Of a DNA stretch of 62,851 nt, positions 26,601 to 35,205 are shown one piece after another. Positions within the stretch are counted from its first letter, which is position 1; every line of letters begins with the position of its first letter. The stretch comes from Lentisphaerota bacterium (GTDB lineage: Bacteria; Verrucomicrobiota; Lentisphaeria; Victivallales; UBA1829): NCBI GenBank assembly GCA_015061845.1, contig SUVT01000004.1:1-62851 (forward strand), read 5' to 3'. Made by a program: the position numbers and the translations under genes. The notes beneath the pieces are model-generated. The model had not been told where the DNA came from and searched no databases. It saw only the letters and a program-made list of their open reading frames with translations.

Positions 26601-26998
26601 TCGGCTGCGTCGGAATCGCTTACTATGACGAAAGTTCCTGGGATGTGGGAGCTTATCTCTATCAGGCAAAAGCAATCAACGAGATTGCCCCCTTTGAAGA
26701 CATCGTCATGGATGGAAAATTCTATGAACAGAAAAACAAAGAGTACAAGAGTGCCCATATCAAAGGCATGATTAAAGATTCTGAAGCAATCATTCTGTTC
26801 TCCTGCTACAAACGGTTCAAGGACATCACAGAAACTGTTCAGAATCCGCTTCCGGTCGATTGCGAAGTCTACGATGCAAGCACCGGAAAGAAACTTGGAA
26901 AAGTCCGGAAAGGCGGCTCCATCAAAGTCACTCTTGATATGAAACGGAACACAAAACTGCTCTATTTCGGCAACAGCTGGAAAGCAAGAACAAAATAA
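23630..26998 (+). CDS. Secreted multi-domain protein with CBM9-like domain and barrel-like region
   Basis: 1122 residues with a signal peptide (to about residue 28, ESFA). Residues about 318-475 match the CBM9/DOMON-like fold common in sugar-binding secreted proteins (PPVIDGKSNDSVWQNVPW, WEDDYVEMYICP, FQFIINSNG). Residues about 700-1040 look like a barrel with possible catalytic carboxylates (IPLRWDWVEYNH, LFIDCEYFAHHG, GIAYYDESSWD). I cannot assign a glycoside hydrolase family. Context suggests it acts on the same glycan as the preceding enzyme. Confidence 0.7.
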   Translation: MKVKHLFLQRKSCLVLLLLLGLACESFALRVQERNRPGKKDPAIIDREVYVTSVNGVDHGFAVRYRQKGGSAQAVNALGFDIGYLPTGNWYQGGFLRNITVNGKQIKLQKSKYPEVIRVLSNTPERTVLGAAFETEAGELQLTMVLQKGKYYSYVKIEFINPVKPIKTLEFNLLNHPGHYDKKKLARVIRTSSKTFEMKNTFAVDHKDDKGWAFFEDKNGGAFGPSAFMYLPEQIDKVTYSVYMSYLLTTKVKLKPGNNTAHFLFWHFPAKQFPKNMALDYMKSKTGELSADLRKLSSEQLKGGTKNSGNDISFYEMKKLAKPPVIDGKSNDSVWQNVPWTGSFYYLGTPDKAQPETNFKLAYDNSYFYFLVECKEPDIRSVRAKVPQNAKRDSNTWEDDYVEMYICPYGELDKYFQFIINSNGAIWDSKVDKAVRERSWNSNIEVKALTGKDVWYVEGRIPVKDLVKADKKTTSLWLFNMTRQRLASETGRNAALKWSSWSKLPIANTNTTSAFNVLSDFDAPFAKRPEAFMAADNYKDLFLQKFPIQCTFPREELFITNNMYAPNFVKIRDQRWQYKNYLAGSGKYRKREDWKQYLDSLKIHVRLPDGCTLLTGETGFRSIFSVKQVGKNHYVLSPLRKDSDNKWHRITHCYFDYAALYMKSTLPAGSKGVMEIWVEQEINKEKLVTGVTKYPFTVIEFPEVKQLKQFVINVWPDVFSLFIPDYVRKTKALGFNSIPLRWDWVEYNHKRYPGAKSKALENHIRSLAKEAKANGMMVVIHDSTMGEFYSSKQGRWGNTKFMDPGFTGPIYQKEIKDVKEIAEELEPDHLFIDCEYFAHHGKFGEKEIYSWAPGKERIQKSGLSLKGYLSSCGDRLAGDVRKALYLPGKPRIKVGFYGTGGCFYLPHVRFPGREMFDLIFNIHTLLKKDLVDYAMPSPYHSGEIDDRYILCFSELRKNIGNQPILPWAAAGYPVPFSKEMVRDQFLETCAFGCVGIAYYDESSWDVGAYLYQAKAINEIAPFEDIVMDGKFYEQKNKEYKSAHIKGMIKDSEAIILFSCYKRFKDITETVQNPLPVDCEVYDASTGKKLGKVRKGGSIKVTLDMKRNTKLLYFGNSWKARTK

Positions 26999-27026
26999 AA
27001 GGAAGCAATTTCAAAAGGAAAGAAAG

Positions 27027-27860
27027 ATGGATGAGTTCAAATTTATTGACACACATGCTCATTTGCGGGCAGAATACGACAGCAAAGAACTTGATAAAGC
27101 GGCAGAGTCCGATTATCTGAAACAAGTATGGCTGATGCCTATTGACTGCTACGCTCCAAGCTATGGGTTCGCCGGAAATGATATCGTTTTGGAAGTTTCA
27201 AAACGCTACAAAGGCTTTTTCATTCCGTTCGGGTTCATTGATTACATGGAAGATGCCAGCCAGGTCGACCGCATGAAAGAAGCCGGGTTCATCGGCTTGA
27301 AAGCGATCCGCCCCATCGAAGATTATGACAGTCTGAAGTATTTTCCCATCTATGAACGCGCTCAGGCACTGAATATGCCGATCCTGTTTCATGTGGGGAT
27401 CATCTCCCGCAAACCTCAGAGCGGCTTGACTCATCCCTCTATCAGCACCGGACCGACACGGATGAGACCTTCCATGCTCGACAGTATCGGAGCAGCGTTC
27501 CCGGATCTCAAACTTCTGCAGGGACACATGGGTATACCCTGGTGCAATGAACTCTTTGAATCACTCTACTATTACCCCAACATCAGCTGCAGTGTTTCCG
27601 GGCTGATTGATTACAAATGGCTGATTGAAAACCTTGACCGCTGCACAGAAACCGGTGTTCCGTTCACCGAAAAAATGATGTTTGCCGTCGATGCCCATTA
27701 CGGAGCAAAACGGACAAACGAAACGGTTCTGAAAAACGCCGAATTCTTCAGAATGTTCTTCCAGAAAGTCGGGGGAACCTATCGCTGGGGAAGATGCGCA
27801 GATGATTATCTCTACAACAACGCATACCGTTTCATGAAGGATTTTGTTCCGAATGACTGA
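27027..27860 (+). CDS. Amidohydrolase-family (COG2159-like) metal-dependent hydrolase
   Basis: 277 residues, cytosolic. The first metal motif FIDTHAHLRAE (HxH), ILFHVGI, LLQGHMGIPW and the final Asp region (MMFAVDAHYGA) fit the amidohydrolase-2 TIM barrel, which includes decarboxylases and lactonases. Inside a glycan operon it may process a released sugar acid or lactone, which is inference. It ends overlapping the start of the next gene. Confidence 0.8.
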   Translation: MDEFKFIDTHAHLRAEYDSKELDKAAESDYLKQVWLMPIDCYAPSYGFAGNDIVLEVSKRYKGFFIPFGFIDYMEDASQVDRMKEAGFIGLKAIRPIEDYDSLKYFPIYERAQALNMPILFHVGIISRKPQSGLTHPSISTGPTRMRPSMLDSIGAAFPDLKLLQGHMGIPWCNELFESLYYYPNISCSVSGLIDYKWLIENLDRCTETGVPFTEKMMFAVDAHYGAKRTNETVLKNAEFFRMFFQKVGGTYRWGRCADDYLYNNAYRFMKDFVPND

Positions 27861-28860
27861 TCTTTCCATAGCCCGTCTCGAAGAGAACGCCTGCATCTGC
27901 AACCTGCCTTCAGATTATATTGCTATATTGAAAAAACATTACTCTGAAGTCTCCGGGTATTTCTCTGAATATCATGAGATGTACTACAAATGTTGGCCGC
28001 AGATCCCCCGGGAGTTCGGCGACAGGTTCACCGATCCCCTGCCGGGATTGAGCAGAGCAGCTACTCATGCTTTATACATCATGATCATTCTGGCGGGCGT
28101 GCAGCGTTCACAGGAACGTTACCGGGAGTTGGGCTATCCGGAAAAGATGTGGCGGGAGATCATGCCGGATCTGTACCTGCATCTGCAGAAAGTCGATGAT
28201 GAAACGCTGCTGCATAAAAGTTCGATCTGGTGGAGCTTTGAGATCCTGAGCATCCGCACCGTTCAGCTCGGTCGGCTGCAGTTCCAGACCTTCAAATTCA
28301 ATCAGCCCTATTCCGGTTACAGGAACAAGACAGATGGCTCCGTTGTGCTGCTTTCCGGAGAAGAATTTACTGCAGATTCACAAAAAATCAGCGGTTATCC
28401 AGCCATGAATGGTCAGTTTGCTTCTGAACGGATCACTCTTCCCGCAAATCAATATGAAAAGTTTCTGGAGAAGGGTTCCGATATGCTGATCATTCACATT
28501 CCAGCCGGAGAAAAACTTGATATTTCAGCCTGCCGGGAATCTCTGAAACGGGCAAAGGAATTTTTCGGAAAACATCATCCGGAACTGGATTTCAAAGGTT
28601 TCATGTGCATGTCATGGTTGCTGGATCACCGTCTGCAGGCATACTTGGGTGATGATTCCAACATTACCAAATTCCAGAAACTTGGATTGCTTTATCCATT
28701 CCCCAACAAGAGTCTGGAAGCTCTCGACCGGGTTTTCGGAACACGGGATATTTCCAAATTGAAACCGGGCAACCGTTTGCAGTCTGCACTGCTGGATATA
28801 CTCCGGAAAGGCGAAGACCTTTGTGAAGGAGGAATGTTTATTGATTACAATCACTTTTGA
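27853..28860 (+). CDS. Acyltransferase-like protein (GNAT-related, DUF5596-type)
   Basis: 335 residues from ATG 27853, which overlaps the amidohydrolase end by 8 bases. The C-terminal half carries the pattern I associate with the GNAT-like C-terminal acyltransferase family: [41 protein letters not shown] and [13 protein letters not shown]. The N-terminal half (about 20-170) is helical. Paired with an amidohydrolase, it suggests a small acyl/deacyl module inside the operon. Family assignment is from memory of motifs, not a search. Confidence 0.65.
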   Translation: MTDLSIARLEENACICNLPSDYIAILKKHYSEVSGYFSEYHEMYYKCWPQIPREFGDRFTDPLPGLSRAATHALYIMIILAGVQRSQERYRELGYPEKMWREIMPDLYLHLQKVDDETLLHKSSIWWSFEILSIRTVQLGRLQFQTFKFNQPYSGYRNKTDGSVVLLSGEEFTADSQKISGYPAMNGQFASERITLPANQYEKFLEKGSDMLIIHIPAGEKLDISACRESLKRAKEFFGKHHPELDFKGFMCMSWLLDHRLQAYLGDDSNITKFQKLGLLYPFPNKSLEALDRVFGTRDISKLKPGNRLQSALLDILRKGEDLCEGGMFIDYNHF

Positions 28861-28913
28861 AACAGTACAGCTTGAAAATAATAAAAAATAGAACAACCGA
28901 AAGGAAGGACATT

Positions 28914-29606
28914 ATGAGTAACGAAAATCAAAAAAGAGTACGTTTCACACTGATCGAACTACTGGTTGTGATTGCAATTATCGCAATCCTTGCAGGAATG
29001 CTTTTACCTGCACTGAACAATGCAAGAGCCAAAGGAAAATCTGCAAGCTGTATGGGAAATAATAAACAGCTCGGTTCCTTTAACTTGCAGTATATTGATG
29101 ATTATGATGGCTGGCTGATGCCCTGTTATCTTCCTGCCAACCAGAGCGGAAGAGGTTACTGGCATCAGTTTCTAATCGCCTGCGGCTATCTGCCCAAAGG
29201 TGCAGTCAGTCAGAATCAAATCCTGAAATGCCCGCAATTCAACAAGGGGGATGTCAACTATGTCATGAATCAAACCAATGCCGGAGATACACTGGCAGCA
29301 GTTAAAAAAATCAAAAGTTTTGAACAGCCCTCTTCTGCATTCATTTATACTGACCGCGGCAAGAGAACCACCGGAGAACACCGTTTGTACAGTAACAAGA
29401 GTGCATATGAGCAGTGGCGCGATGCGACTATTGACATTCACGGTTCAGCCGGACAGAGTTGGTCATTCTATGATGGTCATGCTGAGATTCATTATGCAAA
29501 GCCGGATTATGAAGGAGTGCCCGGTTACTCAATAGTCGGTGCAGCTGCACTTCCATGGGGAAACAAGATCAATTCCCCTGCAGGTAAAGTCTTTCCCGGA
29601 TGGTAA
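28914..29606 (+). CDS. Pseudopilin-like protein with prepilin N-terminal methylation motif
   Basis: 230 residues from ATG 28914 (AAGGAAGG upstream). A short basic leader is followed by [19 protein letters not shown], the classic type IV pilin cleavage and helix motif with Glu5, then [11 protein letters not shown]. The C-terminal part holds the [12 protein letters not shown] segment that matches the H-X9-DG class abundant in Planctomycetes and Lentisphaerota. These proteins are usually found far from any pilus machinery; here it sits between an acyltransferase and a glycoside-hydrolase-like gene. Confidence 0.9.
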   Translation: MSNENQKRVRFTLIELLVVIAIIAILAGMLLPALNNARAKGKSASCMGNNKQLGSFNLQYIDDYDGWLMPCYLPANQSGRGYWHQFLIACGYLPKGAVSQNQILKCPQFNKGDVNYVMNQTNAGDTLAAVKKIKSFEQPSSAFIYTDRGKRTTGEHRLYSNKSAYEQWRDATIDIHGSAGQSWSFYDGHAEIHYAKPDYEGVPGYSIVGAAALPWGNKINSPAGKVFPGW

Positions 29607-29630
29607 TTTTTACAGAAGAGCTTGAGTTTT

Positions 29631-31619
29631 ATGATGTACGAACATACCCCGCAGATTCCTGTCGTCACGCAGGAAAACAGCAATATTTTGAAGATTTCAA
29701 ATGACTTTTTTGAAGTCAGACACGATAAAAACGCAGGCGGAACACCGGTTTCCATTCTTTTCAAAAACGGTTCCGGAAGCAACTTTCTGGAAAAACCGCT
29801 CTCCGCTCATGCGGCACTGAAAAAAGATGGACAGGTCGTCTTCTTCCGTCAATGCAACGGAAAGGCAGATGCGTTCTCCTTTGAAGTCCGCGAAAATGGC
29901 GTGGAAATTCACACAGAAGGTCTGCTCACAGACGAAAAGGGAAATACGATCCCCGTCCGCTATCAGCAGACATTTTTCTATCAGGCATGGGGTCGGGTCA
30001 ACGTCACCCTGCAGCTCCGGATCGAAGAACAGCTCAACGAAGTTTACGAGATCGGAACCTGCGGTTTCTATGTCCCGGAACGGGTCAACACTCTGGGGGT
30101 CCGTCCCTCCTGTCCGCCGCCCCCGCCCGATGGCTATCTCATGTCGGCTGAATCCAATCTGAAATGGTTCGATCTGACCCGCCGCCGTTCCTATACCCAG
30201 CAGGAATGTGCCGCCTATAATCTGATCCCGTCCTACTTTGCACTCTTTGAAAAGGGCGTGGAAGGTTTGGAATTCTGGCGGGAAGATTGCGGAAAATCCT
30301 GGGATTCTCCATTCGGAAACCATATCGGCGGAGGGATTTTTATTGACGATACAAAACGCCTTGCGCCCGGATTGAAATACATCCGCGTGGAGCCCGTCAA
30401 CTCCTGGAGTTATCCGAAGAGCTTCCAGCCCGGGACAGAAACATTCCGCTACACCATCGGTCTGCCCTTTATCCGGAAAACTGATGATGCCCGGAAAGCC
30501 ATTTTCCACATTGCCATCACTTCCCGGAGTTGGCCCGACAGAGCTGCGATGAAAAAGCTGGCTGATGCCGGAATCAAGCTGATCCGTCTGCACGATGACA
30601 ACACCTTCCTTCAGCCCTCATGGCGGGATTGCTATTATCCGCCCTACGATGAAGCAAACATGAAGAAGATGGACAAAGTCATTGCACTGGCACATGAGTT
30701 CGGAATCAAAATCGTCCCCTACTTCTCTCTGAAAGAGTTTCATCCCGACTGTCCCGAATATCCGGAAAAATCCCATCAGTGGAAACGCTGGGTCCACAGC
30801 GACGGCAGGATCATTGCAGAAGAAGGTCCTTACGGCGGTTATATGTGCATGAAAAGCGGCTGGCAGGAATTCCTCAAGAGTACCATCAAGCGGGTGTTGG
30901 ATCGTCATGATTTCGACGGTGTTTATTACGATCATCTCTGGTTCCGTTACTGCCGTCATCCGGAACATGCCGACGGTTTGTGGCACAATGATGCCGATGA
31001 GATCCTGGATTTCCTTTTCTGGACCCGTGAATGTGTGGGCAAAGACGGAGTGATTTTCCTTCACACCTCCGCCTGTCCCACGATCATCGGAGAAAATCTC
31101 TCTGACCTGATGTTTATCGGGGAAGACATGCCCTATGCGCGCCCCCTGCCGGACACCTATCCACCCGACATGGAGTTTGTCCCAATCATCCCACGCAACT
31201 GGGTTCCCGCCGGGGCTCACTGGAACAATGAATTCAGAGAATCCATGATGCTTTCCTGTCTGAAACATTGTCCCGGCGGTCCGATGGGACTCAATGATTT
31301 CATGCTGGAAACTGCTTCCGTTTTCAAACGGTATGCCTTGAACGATCTTCCGTTCCAAACACGGCTGGCGTTCCCGCAAACTGAAACGGAAAAAACGGTC
31401 TATGTCAATGTCTATTCCGATCAGAAACGTCTGGTCTTCCTCTGTGTAAATCTTGCAAAAGAAGCGCAGACGATCCGGCTGAATGTCTCTGACTTTGCAG
31501 CAGCCGCAAACGATTTGCAGGTGGAAAACGCCAAAATCACGGCAAACGCTCCAGATCATTCATGGGTCGAAGCAGAACTCCCGCCGGAAAATATCGGGAT
31601 CATTGAATTTGCCATTTAA
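29631..31619 (+). CDS. Cytosolic glycoside-hydrolase-like protein (barrel with beta-sandwich)
   Basis: 662 residues from ATG 29631 (a second ATG follows at once). No signal peptide is seen. The N-terminal ~270 residues look like a sugar-enzyme beta-sandwich. A TIM barrel follows: AGIKLIRLHDDN, HEFGIKIVPYFSLKEFHPDCPEY, DFDGVYYDHLWFRYC, VIFLHTSACPTI and MFIGEDM provide plausible catalytic Asp/Glu. A small C-terminal beta domain ends it. It resembles alpha-galactosidase-clan enzymes, but no family can be fixed by eye. Confidence 0.7.
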   Translation: MMYEHTPQIPVVTQENSNILKISNDFFEVRHDKNAGGTPVSILFKNGSGSNFLEKPLSAHAALKKDGQVVFFRQCNGKADAFSFEVRENGVEIHTEGLLTDEKGNTIPVRYQQTFFYQAWGRVNVTLQLRIEEQLNEVYEIGTCGFYVPERVNTLGVRPSCPPPPPDGYLMSAESNLKWFDLTRRRSYTQQECAAYNLIPSYFALFEKGVEGLEFWREDCGKSWDSPFGNHIGGGIFIDDTKRLAPGLKYIRVEPVNSWSYPKSFQPGTETFRYTIGLPFIRKTDDARKAIFHIAITSRSWPDRAAMKKLADAGIKLIRLHDDNTFLQPSWRDCYYPPYDEANMKKMDKVIALAHEFGIKIVPYFSLKEFHPDCPEYPEKSHQWKRWVHSDGRIIAEEGPYGGYMCMKSGWQEFLKSTIKRVLDRHDFDGVYYDHLWFRYCRHPEHADGLWHNDADEILDFLFWTRECVGKDGVIFLHTSACPTIIGENLSDLMFIGEDMPYARPLPDTYPPDMEFVPIIPRNWVPAGAHWNNEFRESMMLSCLKHCPGGPMGLNDFMLETASVFKRYALNDLPFQTRLAFPQTETEKTVYVNVYSDQKRLVFLCVNLAKEAQTIRLNVSDFAAAANDLQVENAKITANAPDHSWVEAELPPENIGIIEFAI

Positions 31620-31634
31620 CAAAAAGGAAACTTT

Positions 31635-32318
31635 ATGATTTTTACAGATGTCATTGAACGGTTTCAGACAAGCGAACATTTCCGGGTCGTGGGATTCGGA
31701 GCTTCAAACACGGAGCGGTACATGCCCTGCATGCACTGGCTGGATGTGCTGGAAGTCGGTTTGAGAAAACGGTTCGGTCGGAAATTCCAGATCATTGATT
31801 CCGGTGTCAGCGGCAACAATACAAGAGAAGCTCTTGCCCGGTTCGACCGTGATGTGGCTTTCTTCCAGCCTGCAGCGGTGATCGTCACCCTCGGCGGAAA
31901 TGATTGCGACCAGCGGCCGGAAAAACACGTTCCGGAACCGGAATACAGAGCCAACATAGAAGAGATCGCTGACAAAATCAAAAAGCTGGGTGCCATCCCC
32001 ATTTTCCAGACCTATTACAAGATGGATCTGGAAGCCATGGAGCCGAATCTTGCCAGAGATTTTGTGCATAATATGGAGATCGTTCGCGATCTTGCAAAGA
32101 AAAACAACTGGAATCTGGTTGACCATTACAGCGTCTTTGACCGGCTTGATCCGCTGGTTCACCGCTACAAGCTCATGATCAACCCCATGCACACAAACGA
32201 ACAGGGCAACCTGCTCATGGGGGTCGAACTGCTCCGGCATTTCGATATCGATCCGACAACCATCGTCCATCCGGAAAAACTTCTTCCGGCAGCAGCACTG
32301 CTGAAGTCTGTAAGCTGA
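31635..32318 (+). CDS. SGNH/GDSL-type hydrolase (probable carbohydrate esterase)
   Basis: 227 residues, no signal peptide. Family blocks: GFGASNT (Ser in block I), DSGVSGNNTREALAR (block II Gly and Asn), VTLGGNDCDQ (block III, GGND), and NPMHTNEQGNLLMG (catalytic Asp replaced in position by MHTNEQG, with the His). Such enzymes commonly remove acetyl groups from sugars. It closes the plus-strand glycan operon, 15 bases after the preceding gene. Confidence 0.85.
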   Translation: MIFTDVIERFQTSEHFRVVGFGASNTERYMPCMHWLDVLEVGLRKRFGRKFQIIDSGVSGNNTREALARFDRDVAFFQPAAVIVTLGGNDCDQRPEKHVPEPEYRANIEEIADKIKKLGAIPIFQTYYKMDLEAMEPNLARDFVHNMEIVRDLAKKNNWNLVDHYSVFDRLDPLVHRYKLMINPMHTNEQGNLLMGVELLRHFDIDPTTIVHPEKLLPAAALLKSVS

Positions 32319-32680
32319 AGAAAGAAGAACTGTTCCCAATCAGGGTTGATTCGTGATCGGGGGAGACAAAAGAAAAAATTTTAAGGAAATTTTTTCTCTT
32401 TTCTCCCCGTACCCCTCTTTTCGTTTTTCAAACCTTTTTGCGGCATTCCGATTTTTGTTCTGCAAAAATCAAAATGCCATCATAAAGGTAAAGATCCCTT
32501 TACCATGCAGGCAGTTTTTACACTTTTCTAAACTTTTTAAGATGGCATATTAATTTTTTGGTCACAAAAAATTGATATGCCGCAAAAAGGTTTGAAAAAG
32601 GTGATGGGGTTTGGGGAAGCGGAAAAGACTTTCCTCAAAAGTTTTTTCCGCTTCCCCAAAATTCCAATCTTTATCAGATC
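32319..32680. repeat. Dense nested hairpin region between convergent genes
   Basis: No gene. A 22-nt arm at 32360-32381 pairs with 32387-32408 (20 of 22). A perfect 23-bp inverted repeat (32424-32446 with 32577-32599) encloses four further stems: GATTTTTG/CAAAAATC (32450-32457, 32463-32470), ATGCCATC/GATGGCAT (32474-32481, 32541-32548), GGTAAAG/CTTTACC (32487-32493, 32498-32504, inside the previous pair) and AATTTTTTG/CAAAAAATT (32552-32560, 32565-32573). A perfect 17-bp pair (32610-32626 with 32644-32660) with an extra inner stem ends it. It probably stops transcription from both sides, but this is far more than a terminator needs; it could be a miniature mobile element. Confidence 0.85.
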
Positions 32681-34915
32681 TTACAGAGAACACTCGTATT
32701 CTGTAAATGTCTCATTCTGCCGGTACGTTGAACCGTCAGGCAGGATCACATTGCAGGGAACTCCGGTGGGGATCGTCAACGCCAAACGGAATTTTCCGTT
32801 CTCTTTCTTCCAGTCGACAATAACCTTTCCGCTGGCAAGTTTGCTGCTTACCCGTAAAGAATCCAATCCCTGCGGCGCAAACGGCTTGATCGTCAACGCA
32901 GAAAAACCGGGAGCTGTTTCATCCGGCACGATTCCGCCGAGATACTGGATCATCCACGCCGCAATGTCTCCATACATGATATGACAATGAGACGAAAATC
33001 CTTTCCACTGCTCCCACAGCGTTGTTGCGCCATGATTGATCCAGTTCACCCAGCCCGGATAGGCAGGCTGTATCAGGATCCGGTAGGCAGTTTCGCCATA
33101 GCCGTAATCGGAAAGAACACGCAAGATATATTTTGATCCGAGGATCCCGAAGTCGGACTTGTAATTCCGTGCGACAAAAAGATCGTTCAGACGTTTTGCT
33201 GTTTTGGCTGACTCCGACTCCGGACACAATCCCCAATAAAGGGCTGTTGCAAGGGCGGTAACGTCATCATCACGTTCAGGAGCATCTGCACATCCGTAAA
33301 GACCTTCCCCGCGGTAAAACGCTTCGTGGAACGCCTTTTTGATGGACTCCGCAAGTTCCGCAAACGCGGCAGCATCCTCTTCCTTACCAAGAAGCGCAGC
33401 CGTCTTTTTCATCATGACAGCATCGGCATAATAATAGCCGGTGGATGTGATCCGGGTATCAGTCATGCGCTGCAGATCCACCGGACACCAGTCGCCAAGC
33501 CCGAATGAAAGAATATGATCCGTTGCCATGCTGGAAAGATACTTCATATACAGCTTCATCCTGTCATAATTCTCTTCCAGAATGCGCGTTTTTCCGGTAT
33601 AGACATAAACGTACCACGGGATCAGCAGAAATGCGCTGTCCCACGCCGGACCGCTCCCCCAGTTGAACCCCCATCCATTGCTCGGAATGATCGCCGGAAG
33701 CTGTCCGCTGGGACGCTGTGCATCGCCCATTGTCTGAAGCCAGTCATGATAAGAAGATTCCAAATCATAGTGGAACAACCCCATCTCTGCCGCCATAAGC
33801 GCATCACCGGTCCAGCCGTTCTTTTCCCGGTGCGGACAGTCCGTCGGGATCCCGGTGAAGTTGTCAATGAAACTCCAATGGGTATTTTCGTGCAGTTTGT
33901 TCAGGACAGGATCGGAACTTTCAAACTCTGTAAGAAACTCAAAAGCAGTATGAACCACACAGCCGGAAATCTCTCTGATCTCAGCCGCACCTTCGATTTC
34001 GACCTGGATGTAACGGAACCCATGATAAACAAAGCGCGGCTCCCACTCTTCAATGCCAGCCCCTTTCAGAATATACTCATCCGTCTGGAACCGGTCGGAG
34101 GTCACATAGGGTTCCAAATCTTTCCGGTCGATATTACATTGGTAATGATCCATCAGCTCAGAATAGATGAACTTGACTTTTGCTCCGGCTTCTCCCTGAA
34201 CCTTGACGTTCACCCAGCCGGTAATGATCTGCCCGACATCATAAACCACCGCATCTTTGGGCGGACCGGGAACGACTTTGACTGCCGGAAGCCGCTGCAT
34301 CACCTTGCAGGCAGGCATGATCTGCTCCGTCAGGATCCCGCCGGGTCCCGGAACAATACGGGCACTCTTCCAGCCGGAATCATCAAACCCGACACAGTTC
34401 CAGCCTGGCATCTCAAGTCTGGCATCATAAATTTCGCCTTCCCGCAAAGCATCAAACCGGATCGGACCTTCCACCCCGGAACACTTCCAGCTGGAATCGG
34501 AAATAACAACAGGAATACCGTCGCAATCAAGTTCAAGGATCATCTTCGGATAGTCACGCCAAGCCGCACGCTCAAAATACCAGGTGTTTTCCGTGCTGCA
34601 GTTGTACCAGCCGTTCCCGAGGATCACACCGAAAACATTCTCCCCCTTCCGGAGCTTCCCGGTAAGGTCATAACGTAAATATCTGGATCGCTTGTCATAT
34701 TGGGTAACAACAGGCTGCAGAACGCCGTCATCGACTTTTTCGCCGTTGAGATAGAGTTCGGAATATCCCAGACCGCAAAAAAAGACTTCCGCCTTCTCCG
34801 GCAATGTTTCAAGAACAAAACTCCTTCTGAAAAAAGGAGCCGGTTTGACCGGAGAAGTCTTTCCGACAGCCCCGCCCGCTCCGAGCCATTTACTGTTTGC
34901 AAATAATTCAGCCAT
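32681..34915 (-). CDS. Alpha-L-rhamnosidase-like enzyme (GH78)
   Basis: 744 residues from ATG 34915, chosen because AAAGGA lies 7 bases upstream (ATGs also at 34918 and 34930). The N-terminal lectin-like region (ELFANSKWLGAGG, FFRRSFVLETLPEKAEVFFCGLGYSELYLNGEKV) and the barrel segment TDCPHREKNGWTGDALMAAE match bacterial GH78 enzymes, whose catalytic acids lie in that (D/E)xxxxxGWxGD region. No signal peptide. It starts only about 14 bases after a terminator of the pilus-like operon, so transcription must read through. It probably completes the glycan toolkit of the neighbouring operon. Confidence 0.88.
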   Translation of the reverse strand: MAELFANSKWLGAGGAVGKTSPVKPAPFFRRSFVLETLPEKAEVFFCGLGYSELYLNGEKVDDGVLQPVVTQYDKRSRYLRYDLTGKLRKGENVFGVILGNGWYNCSTENTWYFERAAWRDYPKMILELDCDGIPVVISDSSWKCSGVEGPIRFDALREGEIYDARLEMPGWNCVGFDDSGWKSARIVPGPGGILTEQIMPACKVMQRLPAVKVVPGPPKDAVVYDVGQIITGWVNVKVQGEAGAKVKFIYSELMDHYQCNIDRKDLEPYVTSDRFQTDEYILKGAGIEEWEPRFVYHGFRYIQVEIEGAAEIREISGCVVHTAFEFLTEFESSDPVLNKLHENTHWSFIDNFTGIPTDCPHREKNGWTGDALMAAEMGLFHYDLESSYHDWLQTMGDAQRPSGQLPAIIPSNGWGFNWGSGPAWDSAFLLIPWYVYVYTGKTRILEENYDRMKLYMKYLSSMATDHILSFGLGDWCPVDLQRMTDTRITSTGYYYADAVMMKKTAALLGKEEDAAAFAELAESIKKAFHEAFYRGEGLYGCADAPERDDDVTALATALYWGLCPESESAKTAKRLNDLFVARNYKSDFGILGSKYILRVLSDYGYGETAYRILIQPAYPGWVNWINHGATTLWEQWKGFSSHCHIMYGDIAAWMIQYLGGIVPDETAPGFSALTIKPFAPQGLDSLRVSSKLASGKVIVDWKKENGKFRLALTIPTGVPCNVILPDGSTYRQNETFTEYECSL

Positions 34916-34928
34916 CATATTTCCTTTC

Positions 34929-34964
34929 AAAAAAAAGAATCAGCGGGATAAACCTCACTGATTC
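34929..34964 (-). terminator. Intrinsic terminator overlapping the 82-aa gene stop
   Basis: On the minus strand GAATCAG (34964-34958) pairs with CTGATTC (34943-34937), followed by eight T (34936-34929). The stem begins within the last codons of the 82-aa gene. It would end the secG/pilus-like operon just before the rhamnosidase ribosome site. Confidence 0.7.
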
Positions 34965-35203
34965 CAATTTTCAGATGCTTTCTGCACCATGTCGTGAAAC
35001 TCTTCGCGGGAAACATCTTCCAGACGTTTCCCTTTCCTTGCGAGCTGCTCATTCACCTTGATCGCCGTCTCCGACATCCGTTCATGAGTTTCCTCACTGC
35101 CGCCCGCAAGGACAAAATTTTCACCCTTTGTCAAGCGCTTATGCCCGTCTCCGACATCCAGACCGAGACCGAGCATCATCGCTTTTTTATCACCATCCGG
35201 CAT
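34955..35203 (-). CDS. Small conserved hypothetical protein after the second secretin
   Basis: 82 residues, cytosolic, with LGLGLDVGDGHKRLTKGENFVLAGGSEETHERMSETAIKV in the centre and a charged helical end (RKGKRLEDVSREEFHDMVQK). I believe similar small proteins occur widely in Verrucomicrobia and Lentisphaerota but know no function. It starts 2 bases after the secretin stop, implying translational coupling, and is the last gene before a terminator. Confidence 0.8.
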   Translation of the reverse strand: MPDGDKKAMMLGLGLDVGDGHKRLTKGENFVLAGGSEETHERMSETAIKVNEQLARKGKRLEDVSREEFHDMVQKASENWNQ

Positions 35204-35205
35204 GA

